Assembly (NCBI GenBank): GCA_023259235.1
Contig: JAHFQQ010000208.1
Coordinates: 1-6,235, forward strand
Direction: 5' to 3'
Length of the DNA stretch: 6,235 nucleotides
DNA from: Polaromonas sp.
Lineage (GTDB): Bacteria; Pseudomonadota; Gammaproteobacteria; Burkholderiales; Burkholderiaceae_C
Numbering within the stretch: position 1 is the first letter of the stretch; each line of letters starts with the position of its first letter. The translations under genes were made by a program, and so were the position numbers. Below the pieces are notes generated by a model. The model made no database searches and was not told the DNA's origin. It saw nothing but the letters and a program-made list of their open reading frames with translations. Below, one piece after another: positions 1 through 6,235 of this stretch.

Positions 1-2
1 CC

Positions 3-1415
3 AGCCGGGTCAAACCGCCGCTGACAGCGGCATCGGTGATGGACGAAAACGCGCAACAGGCACTGCGGCGCGACCGGCTCACCTGGGATGCCCGCTACAC
101 GCTTGGTTCGGCATGGGCCGACCAGCTGCAAACCGTGCTCAGCCTGCAGGACACCGCCGCGCAAGACGACGGACGCACCTTGCGACAAGATGGCGGGGCA
201 CGCATTCGCAACACCAGCTATAACGAGCATGCTTGGCAGGCCGGCGTGCAGGCCGGCAAGACCCTGCCCCTTTCGGCACAGTGGTCACAAAAGCTCACCT
301 ATGGACTGGACTATGCCAGTACCGCCATCAGCAGCTGGTTTGGCGGCTCCGACCCCAATGGTTCGTACACGCCAAGAAAATATTTTCCGGACACCCGTGA
401 CACCAGCACGGCGCTGTATGCGCAAAGCGAATTCATCAGCGAGCGCTGGAGCATCACGCCAGGCCTTCGGCTGGAGCACTTCGCACTCGACGTGATCAAC
501 CAGGATGGTTATTTTTCAGCAACGCCCGGCAGCAAGCTCTCGACCACGCCGGGAAAATCACTCTCGGGCTCCAATGCATCGCCCAAGCTCGGTGTGTTGT
601 ACCGCGCAACGCCCCAATGGAGCGTGTTTGGCAACTACGCCAGCGGCTTTCGCGCACCCGACGCAACCCAGTTAAACGGCTTCGCGGAAAATGTTCCGGG
701 CCCGACCGGCACAACCTTTGTGAGCCTGTTGTCCAATCCAGACCTCAAGCCCGAGACCAGCCGGAGCCTGGAGCTCGGCGTGCGCGCGCGCCTGGCACGC
801 CTGAGCCTGGATGCGAGCGTTTTCAGCGGCCGCTTCAATCAACTGATCGTGGACAAAAAGCCGCTGGGCGGCACCGGCGTGGCCGGGGATCCGCTGCTGT
901 TTCAGAGCGTGAACGTGGACAACGCCACCATCCGCGGGTTCGAATTCAAAGGCAAGGTGGACTGGGGCCGTCTGGGCGGCGGCAGGGTGAGCACGCCGTT
1001 TGCTTATGGGCAGACGCGGGGTACCGACAACGGCACCGGTCGGCCCCTCAATTCCATTGATCCGGCCAAACTGGTGCTGGGCCTGAGCTATGAAACCACA
1101 CGCTGGGACTGGCGGCTGGACGCCACGCACCGCGCCGCCAAGACAGAAGGCGACCTGGAAAGCCCGTATTTACCCAAGCCCGTCAACCCGCCCCGGGTTC
1201 AGCAGTTCACGGTGCCCGCCGCGACCACGCTCGACCTGTCAGGCCAGTGGCGTATTCGCAAGGACCTGCGCCTGACGGCAAGCATCACCAACCTGACCAA
1301 CCGCAAATACTGGCTGTGGTCCGATGTACAGGGCCTGGCCGCCAACTCCGCCGTGGTCGATGCCTATACCCAGCCCGGACGGCATTTGAACCTGTCTGCG
1401 GTGATGGATTTCTGA
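3..1415 (+). CDS. TonB-dependent haem/haemoglobin-type outer-membrane receptor, C-terminal part (5' end outside window)
   Basis: The frame is open from the left edge, so 470 residues of a larger protein are visible; the ATG/GTG near 36-41 is internal, not a real start. What remains is most of a 22-strand outer-membrane beta-barrel: alternating aromatic/polar strands, long loops and a C-terminal Phe (ending AVMDF) typical of BAM-dependent barrels. The plug domain and TonB box are missing. Visible residues 216-219 (FRAP) and 245-248 (NPDL, then KPE) match the FRAP/NPNL signature of haem and haemoglobin receptors such as HemR, ShuA and Bordetella BhuR. The C-terminal NLTNRKYWLWSDVQGL stretch is also typical of the haemoglobin/transferrin/lactoferrin receptor family. 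By family it would take haem from the surface into the periplasm using TonB-ExbBD energy. Oddity: there is no His between FRAP and NPDL, where enteric receptors carry a haem ligand. No haem ABC transporter genes follow. Family is confident; exact substrate is inferred. Confidence 0.88.
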   Translation, partial: SRVKPPLTAASVMDENAQQALRRDRLTWDARYTLGSAWADQLQTVLSLQDTAAQDDGRTLRQDGGARIRNTSYNEHAWQAGVQAGKTLPLSAQWSQKLTYGLDYASTAISSWFGGSDPNGSYTPRKYFPDTRDTSTALYAQSEFISERWSITPGLRLEHFALDVINQDGYFSATPGSKLSTTPGKSLSGSNASPKLGVLYRATPQWSVFGNYASGFRAPDATQLNGFAENVPGPTGTTFVSLLSNPDLKPETSRSLELGVRARLARLSLDASVFSGRFNQLIVDKKPLGGTGVAGDPLLFQSVNVDNATIRGFEFKGKVDWGRLGGGRVSTPFAYGQTRGTDNGTGRPLNSIDPAKLVLGLSYETTRWDWRLDATHRAAKTEGDLESPYLPKPVNPPRVQQFTVPAATTLDLSGQWRIRKDLRLTASITNLTNRKYWLWSDVQGLAANSAVVDAYTQPGRHLNLSAVMDF

Positions 1416-1459
1416 ACCACCGCATCCCGCGCACCGGAAATGGTGAGGTTCTGTTCAAC

Positions 1460-1510
1460 AAAAAAAATGCCCGGGTGACACGACGGCCAGCCGGGCTGCA
1501 AGCCTTTTTT
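1460..1510. terminator. Bidirectional rho-independent terminator
   Basis: A GC-only 6-bp stem, GCCCGG (1469-1474) with CCGGGC (1491-1496), has an A run on the left (1460-1467) and a T run on the right (1505-1510). Read on the minus strand, the stem is followed by one A and then eight U, a strong intrinsic terminator. Read on the plus strand, a small second hairpin (GGCT-GCA-AGCC, 1494-1504) directly precedes six U and could end the receptor mRNA 95 bases after its stop. The minus-strand reading is clearly the stronger. Confidence 0.7.
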
Positions 1511-1577
1511 GCGGTGACGCGCAAAGGCCCCGCTCAGGGAGGTAAAGCGGGATGCGATGCCAGTCTGGCAACTGCAC
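1460..1577 (-). ncRNA. Candidate small RNA with an anti-Shine-Dalgarno hairpin loop
   Basis: Predicted transcript of about 118 nt, from a G about 7 bases after a TAGAAT box to the U8 tract. In transcript order it can form: (1) UGCCA-GAC-UGGCA (1570-1558); (2) CCCGCU/AGCGGG (1551-1546 with 1534-1529) with an 11-nt loop UUACCUCCCUG; (3) GCC-UUUGCG with CGCAAA-GGC (1528-1520 with 1513-1502), loop CGUCAC, and a three-A bulge; (4) the terminator stem GCCCGG/CCGGGC followed by A and eight U. Loop 2 exposes ACCUCC, the same six bases as the anti-SD core at the 3' end of 16S rRNA, so the RNA might pair with ribosome-binding sites of mRNAs. No credible protein frame fits the interval. The layout resembles what I recall of the Rfam 'Betaproteobacteria toxic small RNA' class; that link is from memory and not tested. 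Expression is inferred from promoter plus terminator only. Confidence 0.6.
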
Positions 1578-1583
1578 GCAGCG

Positions 1584-1613
1584 ATTCTAAACACCCTGTC
1601 CGGACCTTGACAA
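1584..1613 (-). promoter_or_regulatory. Sigma-70-type promoter for the candidate small RNA
   Basis: On the minus strand TTGTCA (1613-1608) matches the -35 consensus at 5 of 6, TAGAAT (1589-1584) matches the -10 consensus at 5 of 6, and the spacer is 18 bases. The predicted start is a G near 1577. It points away from hemB. The plus-strand TTGACA that overlaps the -35 box (1607-1612) has no acceptable -10 partner at 16-18 bases, so the minus-strand reading is preferred. Confidence 0.6.
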
Positions 1614-1703
1614 TGCTTTTGCCGGAGAAGCCACAAATTTCAATGTAAAGCCGTCCAGGGCCGGGGAGGGCAAAGCGCGCTGGCAAAATAATTCATTCCA
1701 GAC

Positions 1704-1717
1704 GCCAAAGCTTTGGC
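1704..1717. promoter_or_regulatory. Perfect 14-bp palindrome upstream of hemB, possible operator
   Basis: GCCAAAGCTTTGGC is a perfect dyad ending 11 bases before the hemB ATG. It lies in the expected spacer/-10 region of a hemB promoter, where a bound regulator would block transcription. I do not recognise it as the box of a known regulator; chance occurrence is possible. Confidence 0.35.
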
Positions 1718-1722
1718 ACAAT
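1717..1722 (+). promoter_or_regulatory. hemB: Possible hemB -10 box (CACAAT)
   Basis: CACAAT matches TATAAT at 4 of 6 and ends 6 bases before the hemB ATG, so transcription would start at or very near the A of the ATG. No Shine-Dalgarno sequence is visible between here and the start codon. The -35 region is poor (TTCATT at 1692-1697 with a long spacer). Weak on its own; it matters because of the start-codon spacing. Confidence 0.3.
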
Positions 1723-1728
1723 TTGGCC

Positions 1729-2745
<1,017 letters not shown>

Positions 2746-2763
2746 AGCGACAGAAAAGTCCGC

Positions 2764-2835
2764 CTGCTATTTGCTATGCTAATAGTAGCTTATTGTGCCG
2801 GTCTGGCAAGGGCTAGAGACCAATTTCATACATAA
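2764..2835. repeat. Degraded copy of a dispersed intergenic repeat (Comamonadaceae type)
   Basis: This AT-rich stretch sits between hemB and corA. It has the shape GCTATT...AATAGTAGCTTATTG...GGGCTAGAGACCAATTTCAT, with a hairpin CTATT/AATAG (2767-2771 with 2781-2785) and a second one TGCC/GGCA (2796-2799 with 2805-2808). I recall many intergenic copies of a sequence of the form GCTATT-N-ATAGCTGCT...GGCTAGAGGCCAATTT in Polaromonas, Rhodoferax and Acidovorax genomes. The assignment rests on that recollection; only one copy is visible here. It may also serve as the 3' end structure of hemB mRNA. Confidence 0.4.
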
Positions 2836-2864
2836 ACAAGACCAGAACCGGGGCCCGGATCTTC

Positions 2865-3980
2865 ATGCGCGTGTTCAACATCAGCCCGGCCAGCCAGGGC
2901 ATTGCGGAAACCAACACCCTGCCACCGCAACTGCCGGAGCCGGGCTTTGTCTGGATCGCCTGCGAGCGGCCCGAGTTTGAGACGCTTCAAGCGCAAATCC
3001 AGGCAACGCTGCAAACCCTGTGCGGCACCCAGCTGGTGGACCTGCATGTCTCTGACTTGCTGAATCAGCAATTGCCATCGCATTACGACTACACCTCGCA
3101 GTACGACATGCTGGTGTTTCGCCGCCTGACCACCGGCCGCACCGAAGCCGGCCTTGTCCCATCCGGCGAAACCCCGCCTGCGCGCGTGAAGCGCGGCGGG
3201 CCGCCAGTGCTCAAGCACATTGACACCAGCCCCGTGGGCTTTGTCGTATTCGACCGCGTCCTGCTGACGGTGCATCCGCCCGACTGCGCCGTGCGCGATG
3301 CCTACGCGCTCAAGCTGCTCAACGCTACCAATACCGAGTCACGTGCCAGCGGCGTCAAGCTGCCCGCGAGTCCGGCCGACCTGATGCTGCGCATCGTCAA
3401 CCACATGGTCGACGGCTACCTGGCACTGCGACACGAGTTGACGCGCCAGCTTGACCACTGGCAGTCAGCGCTGCTCAGCCCTGCCATGCGCTTCAACAAC
3501 TGGAATTCAGTGCTCGATGCCCGCCTGGGACTGCACCAGCTGGACGAGATTTGCGAAGATCAGCATGCGGCGCTGCAGGACTGGATTGACTCCATCGAAA
3601 CCTGGCCCGACGGCGCCTCGCCTGGCGCCCAGCGCGAGCGCGAGCTGCTCAAAATCCGTTCGCGCGACGTGCTTGAGCATATCGAGCGCGTGGTGCACCA
3701 TGTGCGGCGCATGGAACAGAGCGCCGAAACGGCAGTGCAGATGCACTTTTCGGCGCAAAGCCACCGCACCAACGACATCATGCGCACGCTCACGGCATTG
3801 ACGGCGATCTTTTTGCCGCTGAACCTGATCACCGGATTTTTCGGCATGAATTTCGAATTCATGCCCATCATCCACACTTTTTCAGGCTTCTTGTGGACCG
3901 TCGGCCTCATGGCGCTGCTGGTCGTGGTGGTGGTGCTGGTGTTCTGGCGCAAGCGCTATCTGGCACGCTCGGGGCGCTGA
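2865..3980 (+). CDS. corA: CorA-family divalent-cation (Mg2+) transporter
   Basis: A 371-residue inner-membrane channel of the CorA family, which works as a pentamer letting Mg2+ (or Co2+, Ni2+) into the cell. Residues 1-300 are the cytoplasmic funnel: an alpha/beta N-terminal part, then long charged helices (about 170-300) that gate the pore. Transmembrane helix 1 is about 309-327 (ALTAIFLPLNLITGFF), ending in the hallmark GMN at 327-329. Helix 2 is about 341-360 (FLWTVGLMALLVVVVVLVF), followed by a basic cytoplasmic tail. A loop at about 89-115 (RLTTGRTEAGLVPSG...) looks like an insertion relative to short CorA proteins. The periplasmic loop reads FEFMPII, without the Glu usual after MP. 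ATG 2865 is the first start in frame; its ribosome site is weak (only GGGG). ZntB-like zinc export is a remote alternative. No clear promoter was found upstream, so read-through from hemB is possible. Confidence 0.9.
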   Translation: MRVFNISPASQGIAETNTLPPQLPEPGFVWIACERPEFETLQAQIQATLQTLCGTQLVDLHVSDLLNQQLPSHYDYTSQYDMLVFRRLTTGRTEAGLVPSGETPPARVKRGGPPVLKHIDTSPVGFVVFDRVLLTVHPPDCAVRDAYALKLLNATNTESRASGVKLPASPADLMLRIVNHMVDGYLALRHELTRQLDHWQSALLSPAMRFNNWNSVLDARLGLHQLDEICEDQHAALQDWIDSIETWPDGASPGAQRERELLKIRSRDVLEHIERVVHHVRRMEQSAETAVQMHFSAQSHRTNDIMRTLTALTAIFLPLNLITGFFGMNFEFMPIIHTFSGFLWTVGLMALLVVVVVLVFWRKRYLARSGR

Positions 3981-4015
3981 GCCAGGAAACCTCCGGGCGA
4001 CGGCCCGGGCTCAGC
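3976..4015. terminator. Hairpin enclosing the two convergent stop codons
   Basis: GCTGAGCC (3976-3983) pairs perfectly with GGCTCAGC (4008-4015), and inside it CGGGC (3994-3998) pairs with GCCCG (4003-4007) around a GACG tetraloop. The outer arms contain the corA stop (TGA 3978-3980) and the hydrolase stop (TCA 4011-4013 on plus). There is no U tract on either side, so it is not a classical intrinsic terminator, but it is well placed to mark or protect both 3' ends. Confidence 0.45.
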
Positions 4016-5027
4016 TGGGGTAGCGGGCGACGCGCTGCTCGATCGCACCAAAGACACTGACACCGTCGCGGCCCATCATCTCGATGCTCACGGTGTCGCC
4101 AAAGTGGAGAAAACCGGTTTGCGGCTGACCGGTCTCGATGGTCTCATACATGCGCAGTTCAGCCAGGCAGGCATAGCCAACACCACCGTTGGCGATGCTT
4201 GAGCCGTGCAGGCTGCCCTGTTTGTTGGACACCGTCCCCGAGCCGATGATGGAGCCCGCTTCCAGCTCGCGCGTTTTCGCCACATGCGCCACCAGTTGAG
4301 CGAAACTGAAGGCCATGTCCACGCCCGCGTCGGGTTTGCCGAACGGCTTTCCATTGAGCTCCACCAGCAATGGCAGATGCACCTTGGCGTCGCGCCAGGC
4401 GTCGCCCAGTTCATCGGGCGTGACCGCCACCGGTGAAAACGCGGTGGCCGGCTTTGACTGAAAAAAACCAAAACCCTTGGCCAGTTCCGCCGGGATGAGA
4501 TGGCGCAGGGAAACGTCGTTGACCAGCATCAGCAGCCGGATCGCGTTCTCGCACTGGCCGGCGCTGGCGCCCATCGGCACATCGCCGGTGATCACCGCGA
4601 CTTCCGCTTCCAGGTCAATGCCCCACTCCTCCGACAGCACGTAAATCGGGTCGCGCGGCCCGATGAAGGAATCGGACCCGCCCTGATACATCAGCGGATC
4701 GCTCCAGAACGATTTGGGCACTTCGCTGTTGCGTGCGCGCCGCACCAGTTCGACGTGGTTCAGATAGGCCGAGCCATCGGCCCATTGATAAGCGCGCGGC
4801 AATGGCGAATGGCATTGCCGGGGGTCGAAGCGGCGGGCGTCGCCGGCACTCGCGGTATTGAGCGCGGCGTAGACAGGGTTGAGCCGCGGCGCGAGGTGCT
4901 CCCAATCGTCCAGTACCGCCTGTAGCGTGGCGGCGATGCCGGGCACCGGCTGGCACAGGGTCAGGTCACGGCTGACGACTGCCAGCGTGCCATCGCGGCC
5001 GCCGGTTTTCAGGGTGGCGAGTTTCAT
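4011..5027 (-). CDS. Fumarylacetoacetate hydrolase (FAH) family protein
   Basis: A 338-residue soluble enzyme of the FAH superfamily, which hydrolyses C-C bonds in beta-diketo acids at the end of aromatic degradation. Residues 1-75 form the small N-terminal domain of the bacterial FahA-like group and 80-335 the catalytic FAH fold. Residues expected by alignment in mind with mouse FAH are present with the right spacing: Asp84 and catalytic His91 (seven apart, as in mouse 126/133), metal ligands Glu140 and Glu142 in GIDLEAEVAVITGD, Asp171 in LVNDVSLR, Lys192 in FFQSKPATAFSP, and the GSGTVS loop at 262-267. All point to an active, metal-dependent hydrolase. Fumarylacetoacetate is the leading substrate guess, but acylpyruvates or 2-keto-4-pentenoate-type compounds are possible. 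It lies 95 bases downstream of dctP on the same strand, suggesting one transcript. The ATG at 5027 has no strong Shine-Dalgarno sequence. Confidence 0.9.
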   Translation of the reverse strand: MKLATLKTGGRDGTLAVVSRDLTLCQPVPGIAATLQAVLDDWEHLAPRLNPVYAALNTASAGDARRFDPRQCHSPLPRAYQWADGSAYLNHVELVRRARNSEVPKSFWSDPLMYQGGSDSFIGPRDPIYVLSEEWGIDLEAEVAVITGDVPMGASAGQCENAIRLLMLVNDVSLRHLIPAELAKGFGFFQSKPATAFSPVAVTPDELGDAWRDAKVHLPLLVELNGKPFGKPDAGVDMAFSFAQLVAHVAKTRELEAGSIIGSGTVSNKQGSLHGSSIANGGVGYACLAELRMYETIETGQPQTGFLHFGDTVSIEMMGRDGVSVFGAIEQRVARYPS

Positions 5028-5077
5028 GGATTCAATATCTTTCGCTTGCGACGATCTTCTGGCAGGGAGTGGGAATC

Positions 5078-5109
5078 CGGTGCGCCGCCAGGTACCCGCG
5101 CACGCACCG
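5078..5109. repeat. 7-bp inverted repeat in the dctP-hydrolase gap
   Basis: CGGTGCG (5078-5084) and CGCACCG (5103-5109) can pair around an 18-base GC-rich loop, 14 bases after the dctP stop. There is no U tract. It could trim or stabilise the dctP mRNA 3' end, which would let the periplasmic protein be made in excess of the downstream enzyme, or it may be chance in GC-rich DNA. Confidence 0.3.
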
Positions 5110-5122
5110 AAACAGGCGCGCT

Positions 5123-6109
5123 TTACTTTGCGCTCACCTGGCTCATCACTTGCGCGTAGAGGTCAGCGCCAACGTCATTGGCAAACATCTTCCACACCGG
5201 TTGCACCTTTTCACGCATGCGGGCGTGCTCCGCGGCGGACACCTCGTTGACGACCAAACCCTTCGCGGCCATGCCGGCCTGCGCCGACCTGGCCTGGTCA
5301 CGCGCCACCTGGCGCTGGAACACACGCGCTTCCATCGCCGCGTCCTTCAGTATCTTGCGGTCACCTTCCGTCAGCTTGTCCCAGAATTTCTTCGACACCA
5401 GCGGAATGAAAGCGCCGTAGCTATGCTGCGTCAACGACAGATACTTCTGCACTTCATTCAGCTTGAGGGCGGCGATCACGGCCGTCGGGGTGCCCTGGCC
5501 GTCAACGGTACGCGTTTCCAGAGCGGTATACAGTTCCGGCACTGCCAGCGGCACCGGGTTGGCGCCTAGCGCCTTCAGTGTTTCCTGGGAAATCCGGGCC
5601 TGGATGGCACGGAACTTCAGTCCTTCGAAGTCCTCAACCCTGGCGATCGGGTGCTTGTTGTTGGTGGCGTTGAAAAAACCGTTCTCCCAATACGCCAACC
5701 CGACAAGGCCCTTGGCGGGCAGGAGGTCGAGCAGTTTTTGCCCAACCGGGCCGTCCAGTACCCTGTCCGCCTGCTGGTCGTTGCTGAACAGGAACGGGTA
5801 ATCGAGGATTTCATATTCCTTGATCATGCCGGTCAGCGTCGTGGTCTGCGGCACCGTGAATTCGATGGTGCCGCCTTGCAGTGCGGACGTCACCTGCACG
5901 TCGTTGCCGAGCGCGCCGCTGTAAAACGCCTTGATCTTGATCTGGCCGTGGCTCTTGGCATCGACCAGTTCAATGAATTTGGCAACTCCTTGCCCCTGGT
6001 GCGATTTCTCCGGCAAGGTCACGGCAAACTTGCCCGTGACCTGTGCCAGCAGCGGCCCCGACAGCACTGCGGCAATAGCCACTGCGAATAATTTGTGCAT
6101 TGATTTCAT
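5123..6109 (-). CDS. dctP: TRAP transporter periplasmic substrate-binding protein, DctP family
   Basis: A 328-residue exported protein that would capture a carboxylate-bearing solute in the periplasm and hand it to DctQM membrane subunits (ion-gradient driven, not ATP). Residues 1-23 are a Sec signal peptide (MKSMHKLFAVAIAAVLSGPL then LAQ), with cleavage near 22-23. The mature part has the DctP pattern: a strand ending FAVTLPEKS, GALGNDVQVTSALQGGTIEF, the helix and strand around DYPFLF, then GLKFRAIQ with the conserved carboxylate-binding Arg168, LGANPVPLAVPELYTALETRTVDGQGTP (183-208), and a long C-terminal helix. ATG 6109 is chosen because AAGGAG sits 8-13 bases upstream; the longer frame from 6142 would put that site inside the coding region and add residues before the signal peptide. 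Family members usually read VDGQENP where this has VDGQGTP. DctQ and DctM are not in the window. The substrate cannot be told from sequence. Confidence 0.92.
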   Translation of the reverse strand: MKSMHKLFAVAIAAVLSGPLLAQVTGKFAVTLPEKSHQGQGVAKFIELVDAKSHGQIKIKAFYSGALGNDVQVTSALQGGTIEFTVPQTTTLTGMIKEYEILDYPFLFSNDQQADRVLDGPVGQKLLDLLPAKGLVGLAYWENGFFNATNNKHPIARVEDFEGLKFRAIQARISQETLKALGANPVPLAVPELYTALETRTVDGQGTPTAVIAALKLNEVQKYLSLTQHSYGAFIPLVSKKFWDKLTEGDRKILKDAAMEARVFQRQVARDQARSAQAGMAAKGLVVNEVSAAEHARMREKVQPVWKMFANDVGADLYAQVMSQVSAK

Positions 6110-6113
6110 GACA

Positions 6114-6123
6114 TGTCTCCTTA
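6114..6123 (-). promoter_or_regulatory. dctP: Ribosome-binding site of dctP
   Basis: Minus-strand AAGGAG lies 8 bases before the ATG at 6109. It is the clearest Shine-Dalgarno site in the window and decides the start. A closer ATG (6114-6112) in another frame meets a stop two codons later and can be ignored. Confidence 0.7.
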
Positions 6124-6145
6124 TATCTTTCAAATAGTTCAAACT

Positions 6146-6235
6146 TCAGTGGTCGAGGCGGTGAAAGCCTTGATTGCTGAACCGGTTGACTCGCCACCGC
6201 GCAGCCTGTGTCTCCTGCGAGCCCGAGCTCGAATC
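6146..6235 (-). CDS. C-terminal end of an unidentified upstream gene (partial)
   Basis: From the right edge, one minus-strand frame is open for 29 codons and ends in TGA at 6148-6146, 36 bases before the dctP start. The end reads AARWRVNRFSNQGFHRLDH. About three quarters of its codons end in G or C, which fits the genes nearby; the other two frames have clearly lower values. The piece is too short to identify. The spacing suggests it is the preceding gene of a dctP-hydrolase operon. A longer overlapping frame running from the edge to 5970 overlaps the dctP start and looks non-coding. Confidence 0.4.
   Translation of the reverse strand, partial: DSSSGSQETQAARWRVNRFSNQGFHRLDH

Noticed and set aside
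672..1130. Long minus-strand open frame inside the receptor gene.
   Set aside because: It lies antisense to a clear beta-barrel coding region and arises from its GC-rich codon pattern.
1538..1590. Plus-strand GGAGGT followed 8 bases later by an ATG and a 12-codon frame (MRCQSGNCTQRF).
   Set aside because: The ribosome-like site is exactly the complement of the anti-SD loop in the predicted small RNA. No plus-strand promoter is visible, and the frame overlaps the minus-strand -10 box. It stays a possible leader peptide but is less supported.
1607..1635. Perfect -35 hexamer TTGACA on the plus strand as the hemB promoter.
   Set aside because: No acceptable -10 hexamer follows at 16-18 bases (GCCACA at 17), and the box overlaps the better minus-strand promoter.
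5970..6197. Minus-strand frame overlapping the dctP start.
   Set aside because: It runs through the dctP ribosome site and signal-peptide coding region in another frame and has poor codon character.
6223..6235. Right-edge sequence GAGCTCGAATC resembling a cloning-site string (vector contamination).
   Set aside because: It does not match a SacI-EcoRI polylinker exactly, and the surrounding frame looks like natural coding sequence.

Overview
The window is about 6.2 kb of GC-rich DNA that looks like the chromosome of a Burkholderiales bacterium, probably of the Comamonadaceae (Polaromonas, Rhodoferax, Variovorax or Acidovorax type). The pointers are the GC3-rich codon use, the aspartate-rich (magnesium-type) HemB, the style of the CorA and TRAP proteins, and a degraded intergenic element resembling a dispersed repeat I associate with that family. 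Genus cannot be fixed from this sequence alone.

Left part, plus strand. Positions 3-1415 hold the C-terminal part of a TonB-dependent outer-membrane receptor of the haem/haemoglobin type; its start lies outside the window. A 313-base gap to hemB follows. It is not empty: read on the minus strand it has a promoter (TTGTCA, 18 bases, TAGAAT), about 118 bases that fold into successive hairpins, and a GC hairpin followed by eight U. I read this as an unannotated small RNA. One hairpin loop displays ACCUCC, identical to the anti-Shine-Dalgarno core of 16S rRNA. This is the most interesting object in the window. Close to hemB there is a perfect 14-bp palindrome and a -10-like box placed so that the hemB mRNA may be leaderless.

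Middle, plus strand. hemB (porphobilinogen synthase, Mg-type metal site) is followed after 119 bases by a CorA-family divalent-cation transporter. The gap contains the degraded dispersed repeat. Haem uptake, haem synthesis and supply of the Mg2+ that this HemB type uses are therefore neighbours, although no shared operon is proven.

Right part, minus strand. A fumarylacetoacetate-hydrolase-family enzyme and a TRAP-transporter periplasmic binding protein (DctP) are read leftward. They are preceded at the right edge by what appears to be the last 29 codons of another gene. This looks like part of a catabolic operon: import of an organic acid, then cleavage of a C-C bond in a diketo acid. The TRAP membrane subunits are not in the window. 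The corA and hydrolase genes converge, and both stop codons lie in one hairpin.
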